Below the pieces are notes generated by a model. That model was not told the origin of the DNA. It ran no database searches and worked only from the letters and a program-made list of their open reading frames with translations. From an uncultured Clostridia bacterium (GTDB lineage Bacteria > Bacillota > Clostridia > TANB77 > CAG-508), in NCBI GenBank assembly GCA_934167495.1, contig CAKPKP010000003.1, positions 1 to 64,000 of the forward strand: a stretch of 64,000 nt of DNA, given 5' to 3'. Made by a program: the position numbers and the translations under genes. Position 1 is the stretch's first letter; each line of letters begins with the position of its first letter. Below, one piece after another: positions 45,204 through 53,876 of this stretch.

Positions 45204-48200
45204 TTTCAATTTCATTGATAACAATTTTGAAATTCCACTCTCTTCCATTGTTATACCATAAACAGTATCAGCCGCTTCCATAGTACCTTTTCTATGAGTA
45301 ATAACTAAGAATTGAGTTTGTGATGTAAATTTCTTTAAATATTCTGCAAATCTATATACATTTACATCATCAAGTGCAGCCTCGATTTCATCCAATACGC
45401 AGAATGGTGCTGGATTAATTTTCAATATTGCAAATAATAATGCTATTGCAGTAAAAGCTCTTTCTCCTCCTGATAATAACATCATATTTTGAAGTTTCTT
45501 TCCTGGTGGTTGTACTTGTATATCTATTCCTGATTCTAAAACATTAGATTCATCTGTTAATATAAGTTCTGCTTTTCCTCCACCAAATAGTTCTTTGAAT
45601 ACTTCTCCAAAATTCTTATTTATTATTTTAAATTGTGCTTCAAATTGATTTTTCATTGTATTAGTAATTTCAGCAATTACTTTATTTAACTTACTACTTG
45701 AAGTTTCTAAGTCTAATCTTTGCTCACACATAAAGTCATATCTTTCTTTTAGTTCTTTATACTCTTTTATAGAGTCAATGTTTATACTTCCTAATTCTTT
45801 TATATCATTTCTTAAAACATTTACTTTCTTTTGAACTTCAGCCACATTTTCTGGCTTTTTATACTCTGTTGCATTACTTGGTGTAAGCTCATAATCTTCC
45901 CACATTTTATTTACAATTTGTTCTAATTCAACTTCTAGTTTTGATTTTTTCACTTCTAATTTTGAAACTTGATTTTTAATATCTTCTATATTTTTTAATT
46001 GTTCTGTTATGTCTTCTTCAGTTTTATTAAGTTTCTCATTTTTAGAATTTCTTTCTTGTTTTAGTTCCTCAACTTTAGCTCCACTACCTTGAACTTCTTC
46101 ATTTAATTTTTGAATTTCTACATTAATTTCTTCTATTCTAATTTTAAATTCTTCATTGCTTTTTAATAATGATTCTCTTAATTCTAATTTATTTTTAATA
46201 CTTGCTTCATTATTTGCAATATCTAATGAAATTCTTTCAACCATTTCGTCTATTGAATTTTGACTTTCATCAAATGAAGATACTGATATCTTTAAGTTTG
46301 TTATATCAAAATTCAAATCATCTATATATTTTTGATTGTCCTTGTTAGTACTTGCAAATTCTGTAACAATCTCATTTATAGATGCATTTTCTTCATCTAT
46401 TTTTTTAATTTCTTCATCTAAATTATTTTCTGCCTCTTTAGTTTTTATTTTATTTATCTTTATTTGTTCTAATTCTTCTCTTAATCTCTTTAGTTTTTCT
46501 TCTGCCTTTTGAATAGTTTCATCTATTGATACTATTTTTTGCTTTTCTGTAGCATATACAATTTCTATATCTTGCATTTCTTTTTCAAGGCCAATAGACA
46601 ACTCTAATACATCTTTTATACTTTCTTCATATTCATCTTTTTCTTTATTTAAATTTTCTATCTTTTTAGCTAGAACTTTAAGTTCTTTATCTAATTCTTT
46701 TATTTCTCCTGCTCTACCTAATATATTAGTTGTTTTTTGAGCCACAGAACCTCCTGTTATTGCACCTGATGGATTTATAACATCACCCTTTAGAGTTACA
46801 ATTCTAAATGAATATGAGTTTTTTCTTGAAAGCTCTATTGCAGAATCCATATCATCAACAACAACTGTTTTTCCTAGTAAATTAAATATTATTTGCTCGT
46901 ATTTTTTATCAAATTTTACTAAATCTGATGCAATTCCAACTATTCCTTTAATATTCCCGCTCTTTATATTATCTAGTTTTTTGCCTTTAACAGAACTTAT
47001 TGGTAAAAAAGATGCTCTTCCTAATGTATTTACTCTTAAATATTCAACTAATCTTTTTGCATCTTCTTCTGTATCTGTTACTATGTTCTGCATTGTAAAT
47101 CCTAAACACATTTCTATTGCTGTTTCATATTCCTTTGGAACTGTTATCAAATTAGCAAGTACTCCATGCATTCCTTTTGAAATAGAAGAATCTTTTTCTG
47201 CTTCTAATAATAATGCTTTTACACTTCTTGTATAACCTTCTTTTTCTTTCTCTGTTTCTATTAAAAATCTTTGTTTTGATTCTTTAATTCTCTGCTCTGA
47301 CATTAGATTATTTATTCTAATATCATAATCTTTTAATTTGTTTGTACTTTCTTCTTTCTTTTTTGAAATTTCATCTAAACTCTTATTAATACTATCTCTT
47401 TTTCCTTCAAGTTCATAAAATTCTTTTGCTATGTCTTCCTTCGAAAATCTTATTCCATCTAACTCTGAAATACTATTATTTATTTCGTTTTTTACAATTT
47501 GTTCTCTTTTTTCTATGTTAGCATAATTAGCTTTTTCAGTATTTATTTTAGCTATAATTTCAAATTTATTTTCTGTATTTTCTTCTAATCTAGCCTTTTT
47601 AGACTCTATTTCTAATTCTTTAGCAGTTAATTTTGATGTTAAATTTGCAAGTTCTTCTTCTTTCTCCTTTAATTCCTGTGCAAATTTTTCTTTATTATTC
47701 AACAAATTTTCTTTTTTATCTGATTTTTGCTTTTTCTCTTCTTCTAATTCTTGAATCCTTGATTTCAATTCTTCGATTTCTGTAGCATATCTATTATAAT
47801 TCTCTGTATTGCTCTCTATCTTTTGATTTGAAACATTTATTTCAGAATTTAATTGTTCTTTTTTCTTTTCATTTTCAAACCCTAAATTTTGCACTGATTC
47901 AATTTTTAATATTAATTCATCTATTGCAGTTTTTAAATTTTCCTTCAATGCCTGCATATTATTTAATCTTTCTTCTTCTTTAACATTTTGTACTTCAAAT
48001 ACATCAATGTTTTCTACAACTTCTGCTATTCTTTCTTTATATGAATCAATATTATGTAAAAATAACCCTATCTCAATATTTTTAAGTTCTTCTCTTAAAC
48101 TTAAAAATTTCTTGGCTTTTTCAGATTGAACTTTTAAAGGTTCAATATTTACTTCTATTTCAGATAAAATATCATTTATTCTAAGTAAATTTACTTTTGT

Positions 48201-48749
48201 TTGTTCCAATTTCTTTTCAGCTTCTAATTTTCTAACTCTATATTTTACAATTCCTGCAGCTTCTTCAAATATATGTCTTCTATCTTCAGATTTGTTACTC
48301 AAGATTTCATCAATTTTTCCTTGACCTATTATTGAATATCCATCTTTTCCTATTCCTGTGTCCATAAATAGTTCTAATATGTCTTTTAATCTACATGGAG
48401 TTTTATTAATAAAATATCCAGTTTCACCACTTCTATATATTCTTCTTGTTACTGTTACTTCTGAAAACTCTATTGGTAACTTTCCATCTGAATTGTCAAA
48501 TACTATTGAAGCTTCAGCAAATCCTAATGATTTTCTAGCTTGTGTTCCAGCAAATATTATATCTTCTGATTTTGAACCTCTTAAAGATTTCATACTTTGT
48601 TCACCAAGTACCCAACGAATACTATCAGATATATTACTTTTCCCAGAACCATTTGGCCCTATTACAGTTGTTATACCTGGCATAAATTCTAAAGTAGTTT
48701 TATCAGCAAATGATTTAAATCCTTGTAATTCTAGTTTTTTTAAATACAT
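45201..48749 (-). CDS. smc: Chromosome segregation protein SMC
   Basis: Bacterial condensin ATPase that folds and separates chromosomes with ScpA and ScpB. The 1182 aa have Walker A (IGPNGSGKSNISDSIRW) near residue 32 and a long coiled coil (about 170-500). The hinge (about 515-640) includes GVLANLITVPKEYETAIEM and PSGAITGGS. A second coiled coil (about 660-1000) follows, then the C-terminal head with LLSGGERAFTAIALLFA and Walker B FCVLDEIEAALDDVN. scpB lies 3.3 kb away on the same strand; scpA is not in the window. Confidence 0.98.
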   Translation of the reverse strand: MYLKKLELQGFKSFADKTTLEFMPGITTVIGPNGSGKSNISDSIRWVLGEQSMKSLRGSKSEDIIFAGTQARKSLGFAEASIVFDNSDGKLPIEFSEVTVTRRIYRSGETGYFINKTPCRLKDILELFMDTGIGKDGYSIIGQGKIDEILSNKSEDRRHIFEEAAGIVKYRVRKLEAEKKLEQTKVNLLRINDILSEIEVNIEPLKVQSEKAKKFLSLREELKNIEIGLFLHNIDSYKERIAEVVENIDVFEVQNVKEEERLNNMQALKENLKTAIDELILKIESVQNLGFENEKKKEQLNSEINVSNQKIESNTENYNRYATEIEELKSRIQELEEEKKQKSDKKENLLNNKEKFAQELKEKEEELANLTSKLTAKELEIESKKARLEENTENKFEIIAKINTEKANYANIEKREQIVKNEINNSISELDGIRFSKEDIAKEFYELEGKRDSINKSLDEISKKKEESTNKLKDYDIRINNLMSEQRIKESKQRFLIETEKEKEGYTRSVKALLLEAEKDSSISKGMHGVLANLITVPKEYETAIEMCLGFTMQNIVTDTEEDAKRLVEYLRVNTLGRASFLPISSVKGKKLDNIKSGNIKGIVGIASDLVKFDKKYEQIIFNLLGKTVVVDDMDSAIELSRKNSYSFRIVTLKGDVINPSGAITGGSVAQKTTNILGRAGEIKELDKELKVLAKKIENLNKEKDEYEESIKDVLELSIGLEKEMQDIEIVYATEKQKIVSIDETIQKAEEKLKRLREELEQIKINKIKTKEAENNLDEEIKKIDEENASINEIVTEFASTNKDNQKYIDDLNFDITNLKISVSSFDESQNSIDEMVERISLDIANNEASIKNKLELRESLLKSNEEFKIRIEEINVEIQKLNEEVQGSGAKVEELKQERNSKNEKLNKTEEDITEQLKNIEDIKNQVSKLEVKKSKLEVELEQIVNKMWEDYELTPSNATEYKKPENVAEVQKKVNVLRNDIKELGSINIDSIKEYKELKERYDFMCEQRLDLETSSSKLNKVIAEITNTMKNQFEAQFKIINKNFGEVFKELFGGGKAELILTDESNVLESGIDIQVQPPGKKLQNMMLLSGGERAFTAIALLFAILKINPAPFCVLDEIEAALDDVNVYRFAEYLKKFTSQTQFLVITHRKGTMEAADTVYGITMEESGISKLLSMKLK

Positions 48750-48909
48750 ATTTTTTTCCTTCTTGCTTTTTAATTTGCTTTAATCATATATTATATTTAC
48801 ATTTTTCGCAAGAGTTTTTTTCATTTTAAACCTATGAAACACTAACTATTTTTATTTTATTTTTCAAAAATACTTTTTTATTTTTTTATTTAGTGATATT
48901 ATTTTTATA

Positions 48910-48958
48910 TAATAGGGTTGTTTTTAGAATTTCCTATTATATAAATACTTTGTAAAGA
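48910..48958 (-). repeat. Truncated C-module with linker
   Basis: Read on the minus strand: TTACAAAGTATTTATATAATAGGAAATTC, matching the linker and first arm of the C module; the second arm is missing. It lies in the leader of the HD-GYP gene. Confidence 0.45.
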
Positions 48959-48986
48959 ATTTTTTGAGAGGATTTTAGGTATTCAT

Positions 48987-49904
48987 ATGAGTTTTTTAAA
49001 AAAGGAACTTTTTGATTTTTATAGTACTATGAATTTAAAGTCTTATGACTTAAATGAACGTATGCGTTATCAATTAGCAATGTTAGATGGATTAGATGCA
49101 TTTACAAGAAGGCACTCTGAAAATGTTGCAACTATTACTTGTAACCTTTGCCAATATTTAAAACTTGACGAGGGATTTACTATTTATTGTACAATTTGTG
49201 CATATTTGCATGATATAGGAAAAATTTTTATTCCACCAAGTATTTTACAAAAAACTTCTAGACTTACTGATGAAGAATTTGAAGTTATGAAAACTCATAC
49301 TACTATTGGTTATAATATGTGTATGAAAGATTTACAATTAAGACCATACCACGCAGGAGCTTATTATCATCATGAAGGTCTTGATGGCAGTGGATATCCT
49401 AACGGTATTTCTGGCAAAGAAATTCCATATGAAGCTCAAATTATTAGGGTTGCTGATGAATTTGAAGCTATTACAGCAAAAAGGCAATACAAATCTCACG
49501 TAGGAATTGTTGATGCATTAAACATAATTATAGAGCATGCTAAACCTTCTCCACATCATAATGTTGGTAAAGTTGATAAAAAAATTGTTAAAGCTTTAAT
49601 TAAAGTTGTTATAGATGATACTGAGTATGAAATTTCTGCTAGAACTGATTATTTAAATTATTTAAAATCTGAAATAAAACGTATGCAAGAAGCCAATAAA
49701 TTTTATAAAAAAATGGTTGAGGCAAAATCAGATGAAAAAAGAGAATATTTTAAGCAGTACACTGAAGTATATCTTCAAAGAACAGAAACAGTTGATGAAT
49801 GTCCAGCTATATTAGAAGAACTTCAAGAAGCATATAAAACACGAAAAACACAAATAGAAAATTTATATAAAGAAGTTAAAAAAATTAAAAAATTATCTGT
49901 TTAG
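48987..49904 (+). CDS. HD-GYP domain phosphohydrolase
   Basis: Probable cyclic di-GMP phosphodiesterase or related HD hydrolase. The 305 aa have the HD metal site CAYLHDIGKIFIPPSIL near residue 75, a second His in KTHTTIGYNM, the HHEGLDGSGYPNG motif that defines HD-GYP, and RVADEFEAIT. A C-terminal coiled coil (about 225-300) follows. No sensory domain is present, so input must come from a partner. It stands alone on the plus strand. Confidence 0.85.
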   Translation: MSFLKKELFDFYSTMNLKSYDLNERMRYQLAMLDGLDAFTRRHSENVATITCNLCQYLKLDEGFTIYCTICAYLHDIGKIFIPPSILQKTSRLTDEEFEVMKTHTTIGYNMCMKDLQLRPYHAGAYYHHEGLDGSGYPNGISGKEIPYEAQIIRVADEFEAITAKRQYKSHVGIVDALNIIIEHAKPSPHHNVGKVDKKIVKALIKVVIDDTEYEISARTDYLNYLKSEIKRMQEANKFYKKMVEAKSDEKREYFKQYTEVYLQRTETVDECPAILEELQEAYKTRKTQIENLYKEVKKIKKLSV

Positions 49905-49920
49905 TTATTTATTTTGTATA

Positions 49921-50151
49921 AAACAATAGTGGGATGAACTCTATATTTAAAATTACAGAGTTCATCCCATGTTTAATTGTTCGCATGCGAAGTATTTCTA
50001 GAACAATAGTGGTCTGATTAAATTTTTCTACATTTTAAATTGTAACGTTCAGCCCACGTTTAATTGTTCGTGTGCGAAATTTGCAAAGCAAATTTCTGTA
50101 CAAAGTATTTATATTATAGGAAGTTCAGAGAACTTTCCTATAATATAATAG
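49921..50151 (+). repeat. Composite hairpin repeat, copy R3 (two A modules)
   Basis: First A module: GGGATGAACTCT...AGAGTTCATCCC. Then a short GTTCGCATGCGAAG palindrome, a second A module of the GGTCTGA...TCAGCCC type, B (GAAATTTGC-aaa-GCAAATTTC), the linker, and C (TATTATAGGAAGTTC-aga-GAACTTTCCTATAATA). In the first A module the fourth pair is A-T where other copies have C-G, a compensatory change that supports the stem. Confidence 0.8.
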
Positions 50152-50184
50152 AAAAGCGACTACATAACATGTAATCGCTTTAAT
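50151..50184 (-). terminator. Terminator of the 145-aa orphan gene
   Basis: AAAGCGA(c)TACAT pairs with ATGTA(a)TCGCTTT; on the minus strand it follows the stop at 50206. Confidence 0.75.
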
Positions 50185-50205
50185 AGTATTTGGGTAGAAA
50201 TGTGC

Positions 50206-50643
50206 TTACCTTAAATCAATCTCTATGACTCCCGTTTTGATTTCAGCAACATCACAGCCCGATGTGTACCTAAGTGAAAGTTCAGCACATGCATCTGCTA
50301 TCAGTTTTTCCGCCGCATAAATATCAAAAGCTTCTGCTGAGCTTATCCTATGTCTTGGACAAGTGAAAGAGTCATCACTTAAACAAATTTTTACCACAAA
50401 CTCTTTCATCCTGCTTATATTGACTTTTACTACAGGATTTACAAAGAAGCCTTTTTGGGCAGCTTTTTCGCACTCTGCATGTAATTTGTCCACCAGAAGC
50501 TGAGTTAAATTATCTGTAAAAAACTTTTTCAGTTTCTCCTTTTCCTCAGGAAAAATTTTTTCTTCGAAAGTTTTCTTTGCATCCGCCTCAGCCTGGTTCT
50601 TTTCCTCCTTAAGTTTCTTTAAAATCTCTTCATCCAAATACAT
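50206..50643 (-). CDS. Orphan protein (145 aa) behind a switch-like leader
   Basis: I do not recognise a family. The N-terminal 55 residues are a charged, Lys/Glu-rich helix with coiled-coil character (LKKLKEEKNQAEADAKKTF). The rest looks alpha/beta, with three cysteines (KICLSDDSFTCP, ADACAELSL, TSGCDVAEI) and ends IEIDLR. Codon use is richer in GC than the flanks (GCG, GAG, CTG-type codons), suggesting acquisition. GGAGG precedes ATG, but the leader can pair with that site. It has its own consensus promoter immediately beyond the proS stop, and its own terminator. Confidence 0.6.
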   Translation of the reverse strand: MYLDEEILKKLKEEKNQAEADAKKTFEEKIFPEEKEKLKKFFTDNLTQLLVDKLHAECEKAAQKGFFVNPVVKVNISRMKEFVVKICLSDDSFTCPRHRISSAEAFDIYAAEKLIADACAELSLRYTSGCDVAEIKTGVIEIDLR

Positions 50644-50740
50644 ATTCTTACCTCCAAAATAAATAATGATTTCAATATAAATTTTGGAGGAGCCCCTCCG
50701 AAAACTTATATCGGAAGGTGGTCCTAAAAAAACCTTCTAT
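50644..50740 (-). promoter_or_regulatory. Leader RNA with four mutually exclusive pairings that can hide the ribosome site
   Basis: Read on the minus strand from the promoter: (1) GAAGGT with ACCTTC; (2) CCTTCCG with CGGAGGG; (3) GGAGG with CCTCC around GGCT; (4) CCTCCAAAAT with ATTTTGGAGG, ten perfect pairs that include the Shine-Dalgarno sequence. Pairings 1 and 3 are compatible and leave the site open; 2 and 4 are compatible and close it. No leader peptide start codon is seen. This is the logic of a translational switch; the ligand or protein is unknown. Confidence 0.6.
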
Positions 50741-50745
50741 TTAAT

Positions 50746-50774
50746 ATTATAACACTGTTTACATAAATAGTCAA
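50746..50774 (-). promoter_or_regulatory. Promoter of the 145-aa orphan gene
   Basis: On the minus strand TTGACT (50769-50774), 17 bases, TATAAT (50746-50751). The spacer carries ATGTAAACA four bases before the -10. The promoter starts directly at the 3' end of proS. Confidence 0.8.
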
Positions 50775-50775
50775 T

Positions 50776-52062
50776 TTATTTCTTTACAAACTTAGTGATA
50801 AGTTCTTCTATAGTTATTATTTCTTTTTCTCCTGTTTTTACATTTTCTAATTCTAATTTACCTTCTTCTACTTTATCACCTAAAACTATCATATATGGTG
50901 TTCCAAATACTCTACAGTCTTTTATTTTTGAACCTAATGTTCCAGATTCTCTATCATCTAAAATTGAATCAATTCCATTTTGTTTTAGCAACATATATAT
51001 ATCTTCAGCTTGTTTTACTTTATCTTCATTATCCATTTTTGGAATTATTTGAAATTTATATGGTGCTATATTTTCATTTAAAACAAATCCATTTACTTTA
51101 TCGCTTTTATCTGTTACTACTGAATTTTCATATATTGCTGCAACAGTTCTACTTACTCCTATTCCATAACATCCCATATAAAATGGTAATTCTTGACCAT
51201 CTTGACTTGTATATGTTGCATTCATTATTTCAGAATATTTTGTACCTAATTGGAATATATGACCTAATTCTATTGATTTTCTCTTTTCTAATTTGCTTAT
51301 ATCTGTTATTCCATATTCTTCTTTTAAATATTGTTCATAATTTTCTTTTTCCAATATTTCTGTATTTAAAGCAGTTTTGGTTGCTGGATCATATAAAATA
51401 GTATCTTCACCAATTTCAGATAAAAGCATAAACTCTTCTGATTTTTTTCCACCTATATTTCCACTATCTGCTGCTACTGGAATTACATCTAATCCTAATT
51501 TATCAAATATCTCAATATAAGCATTTCTCATATTTTGATATGTTTCTATTAAATCTTCTGGGCCTTTGTTAAAACTATAAGCATCCATCATTGGGAAAGT
51601 TTTTCCTCTTAGTAAATATCCTCTTGTTCTTATTTCATTTCTATACTTTTCTCCAATTTGATAAAATGTTGTTGGTAAATTTTTATATGATTTTAATTTT
51701 TCTCTTGCAAACTCTACAACAGCTTCTTCAGCAGTAGGAGCTAAACAATAATTTCCTTTATCTGTTTCTACTGTAAGCATTACACCTTCTTCAACATATT
51801 TATCATATCTTCCAGATGCCTTCCACATTGATTCTTGTTGTAAAGTTGGTAGTAAAATCTCAATACAACCATATTTATTTAAGGTTTCTGTTATTATTTT
51901 TTCTACATTTCTTCTTAATAATAATGGAACATTATTGTATGCATATATTCCTGTTCCAAATTGTGTTATTTGACCTGATTGTAATAAAATTTCTTGTGCT
52001 GGATACATTGGGTCTGTAACATTTAATTTTATATTTCCTATTCCTGCTTGTGATAATTTCAT
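50776..52062 (-). CDS. proS: Prolyl-tRNA synthetase, short form
   Basis: Class II synthetase charging tRNA-Pro. The 428 aa contain motif 1 (PLLLRRNVEKIITETLNKYG), LAPTAEEAVVEF, motif 2 (YQIGEKYRNEIRTRGYLLRG), motif 3 (YMGCYGIGVSRTVAAI), and the anticodon-binding domain (SILDDRESGTLGSKIKD). Common bacterial ProRS is about 565 aa with an INS editing domain between motifs 2 and 3. Here only about 60 residues join them, so the INS domain is missing and mischarged Ala-tRNA-Pro would need a separate editor. It lies one base behind scpB. Confidence 0.93.
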   Translation of the reverse strand: MKLSQAGIGNIKLNVTDPMYPAQEILLQSGQITQFGTGIYAYNNVPLLLRRNVEKIITETLNKYGCIEILLPTLQQESMWKASGRYDKYVEEGVMLTVETDKGNYCLAPTAEEAVVEFAREKLKSYKNLPTTFYQIGEKYRNEIRTRGYLLRGKTFPMMDAYSFNKGPEDLIETYQNMRNAYIEIFDKLGLDVIPVAADSGNIGGKKSEEFMLLSEIGEDTILYDPATKTALNTEILEKENYEQYLKEEYGITDISKLEKRKSIELGHIFQLGTKYSEIMNATYTSQDGQELPFYMGCYGIGVSRTVAAIYENSVVTDKSDKVNGFVLNENIAPYKFQIIPKMDNEDKVKQAEDIYMLLKQNGIDSILDDRESGTLGSKIKDCRVFGTPYMIVLGDKVEEGKLELENVKTGEKEIITIEELITKFVKK

Positions 52063-52063
52063 A

Positions 52064-52675
52064 TTAATTCTCCTTTTCTTCTAATTCTTCATTATTATCC
52101 ACATTTTGTTCAGTATTTGTGGATTCAAATTCTTCTAATACTATTTGTTCATTTTCATCTAACTTATATTTTGGTAATTCCGGAAGCTCATCTAGTGATG
52201 ACATTCCAAACATTTTTAAAAAGTTTGAAGTAGTTCTATATAAAGTGGGTCTTCCTGGTGCATCTAATTTTCCAGCTTCTTCTATTAAGTTATATTCTAA
52301 TAATTTATATATAGTACCATCTACCGAAACACCTCTTACGGCTTCGATTTCTGATCTTGTTATCTTTGGATTATATGCAATTATAGCTAATGTCTCCATA
52401 GCTGCATTAGAAATAGTTGGTTTTGCCCTATTATCAAACAATGGATACACATATTCGTAAAATTCTTTTTTTGTACACATTTGGTATCCATCATTTACTT
52501 TTATTATTTCTATTCCTTTGTTTTTTTCTTCATATTCTAATCTTATTGTTTCTATAATTTTAGCTATATCTTCTGCACCAAGTTCTACAACATTTATTAG
52601 TTCGTTAATTTTTACAACTCTCCCTGCTGCAAATAACATAGTTTCAATTACAGATTGTGCTTTTTCAAATTCCAT
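52064..52675 (-). CDS. scpB: Segregation and condensation protein B
   Basis: Partner of SMC and ScpA in the condensin complex. The 203 aa carry two winged-helix domains (residues about 8-85 and 90-160; ETLAIIAYNPKITRSEIEAVRGVSVDGTI, RPTLYRTTSNFLKMFGM) and an acidic tail. The start is at MEFEKAQ because TAGGAG lies upstream; the longer frame begins seven codons earlier. It is followed directly by proS. Confidence 0.95.
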   Translation of the reverse strand: MEFEKAQSVIETMLFAAGRVVKINELINVVELGAEDIAKIIETIRLEYEEKNKGIEIIKVNDGYQMCTKKEFYEYVYPLFDNRAKPTISNAAMETLAIIAYNPKITRSEIEAVRGVSVDGTIYKLLEYNLIEEAGKLDAPGRPTLYRTTSNFLKMFGMSSLDELPELPKYKLDENEQIVLEEFESTNTEQNVDNNEELEEKEN

Positions 52676-52848
52676 AATTTTTCTCCTAATATTCATTATT
52701 TTACATTATCACATAGATATTTTCAAGTGTCAATAAGATTTTTATGTAAAACTACTTAATTTTATAATCAAACATGTATATTATTTCTCTTTACAGTTTT
52801 ATTTTTATATGTTAAAATTAAATTGATTTTATATTAAGAGGTGAAATT

Positions 52849-53085
52849 ATGCATAGAGAAATAGAAGTAATACCTGGAGATGGTTCTAACTTAAATATCT
52901 CTCCTGTAGAAGATCATATTGCAAATCTTAGGCCTAAAAATACAGGTACTAAGAAAAAAGTTATAATTCCAACACCAATTAGAACTCCAGAAAAGCCAAA
53001 GGCTATAAAGAAAAAGAAAAAATTAAACCAGAATAAAGAACAAAAGCGGACATTAATAACTTTTGCACTTATTAAAACATTTTGA
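52849..53085 (+). CDS. Small basic protein (78 aa) whose C-terminus is supplied by a repeat
   Basis: The first 63 residues (NISPVEDHIANLRPK, then a Lys/Pro-rich tract KKKVIIPTP... KAIKKKKKLNQ) look like a small nucleic-acid-binding or tail protein of unknown role. From codon 64 the frame enters the A module of repeat R4, which encodes the last 15 residues (EQKRTLITFALIKTF) and the stop. One in-frame CGG (codon 67) lies in that repeat part. GAGGTG precedes the ATG. The original C-terminus was probably replaced when the repeat inserted. Confidence 0.55.
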   Translation: MHREIEVIPGDGSNLNISPVEDHIANLRPKNTGTKKKVIIPTPIRTPEKPKAIKKKKKLNQNKEQKRTLITFALIKTF

Positions 53086-53280
53086 AGTCCGCGTCTTTGT
53101 TCGTGTGCGAAATTTGCAAAGCAAATTTCTGTGCAATATATTTCTATGATAGGAAGTTCAGAAACCTTTCCTATCATAGAACAATAGTGGGCTGAACGCT
53201 ACATTTTAAATCGTATCGTTCAGCCCATGTTTAATTGTTCGTGCGCGAAATTTGCAAAGCAAATTTCTTTTATATAATAG
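53038..53280 (+). repeat. Composite hairpin repeat, copy R4 (A'-B-C-A-B)
   Basis: Variant A' (GAACAAAAGCGGAC...GTCCGCGTCTTTGTTCG), B (GAAATTTGC-aaa-GCAAATTTC), C (CTATGATAGGAAGTTC...CTTTCCTATCATAG), then A (GAACAATAGTGGGCTGAACG...CGTTCAGCCCATGTTTAATTGTTCG) and B again. A' pairs GAACAAA/TTTGTTC where A pairs GAACAAT/ATTGTTC, a compensatory change. It starts inside the preceding gene and ends just before the tRNA terminator. Confidence 0.8.
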
Positions 53281-53306
53281 AAAAACTCCTATTACTAGGA
53301 GTTTTG
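53281..53306 (-). terminator. tRNA-Met terminator
   Basis: AAAACTCCT and AGGAGTTTT form a perfect stem; on the minus strand it begins right after the tRNA CCA end and finishes in a T-rich run. Confidence 0.7.
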
Positions 53307-53381
53307 GTAGCGAGAAGTGGATTCGAACCACCGACCTGTCGGGTATGAACCGAATGCTCTAGCCAGCTGAGCTATCTCGCC
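53305..53381 (-). tRNA. tRNA-Met (CAT), elongator type
   Basis: On the minus strand a 77-base cloverleaf: acceptor GGCGAGA/TCTCGCT, D arm GCTC/GAGC with AGCTGGCTA loop, anticodon loop TTCATAC (anticodon CAT), variable AGGTC, T arm GGTGG-TTCGAAT-CCACT, discriminator A and encoded CCA. The first pair is G-T and the top anticodon-stem pair is a mismatch. The form matches clostridial elongator Met tRNA; a lysidine-modified tRNA-Ile is less likely from the acceptor stem. Confidence 0.92.
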
Positions 53382-53464
53382 ATATTTTAATTGCTTCATT
53401 GTTAAAACTAAGCAAGTATTATTATACTTGCTTAGTATCAGTTTGTCAATACATTTTTTAAATT

Positions 53465-53815
53465 TTATTCTTCTAATCCGAAACTTATTCCTATTGCATC
53501 ATTTACCTTATTCATAATTTTTTTATCATCTATATGTCCAATTTTTTCTTTTAACCTACTTTTATCTATTGTACGGATTTGTTCTGCAAGCACTACTGAA
53601 TCTGATTTTAATCCTACATTTTCTGAACCAATTTCTATATGGGTAGGTAATTTGTTTTTTCCTGTTTGTGAAGTTATAGCAGCTGCAATTACAGTTGGAC
53701 TATACTTATTACCAGTATCGTTTTGTATAATAAGTACTGGTCTTATACCTCCTTGCTCAGAGCCAACTACAGGACTTAAATCAGCATAAAACATATCTCC
53801 CCTTTTTATCATCAT
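53465..53815 (-). CDS. MazF/EndoA-type mRNA interferase
   Basis: Sequence-specific endoribonuclease toxin of the PemK/MazF family. The 116 aa have IKRGDMFYADLSPVVGSEQGG with the catalytic Arg region, RPVLIIQND, the conserved TSQTGK...THIEI and VLAEQIRTIDKSRL. The start is one of two adjacent ATGs behind GGGAG. The usual antitoxin gene (ribbon-helix-helix EndoAI) directly upstream is missing; upstream is an anchored unknown protein with a 60-base gap. Confidence 0.88.
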   Translation of the reverse strand: MMIKRGDMFYADLSPVVGSEQGGIRPVLIIQNDTGNKYSPTVIAAAITSQTGKNKLPTHIEIGSENVGLKSDSVVLAEQIRTIDKSRLKEKIGHIDDKKIMNKVNDAIGISFGLEE

Positions 53816-53876
53816 TTCTTTCACTCCCAATAATTTCTATATCTAGAATTTTTATTATTTCAATATTTTAAATATC

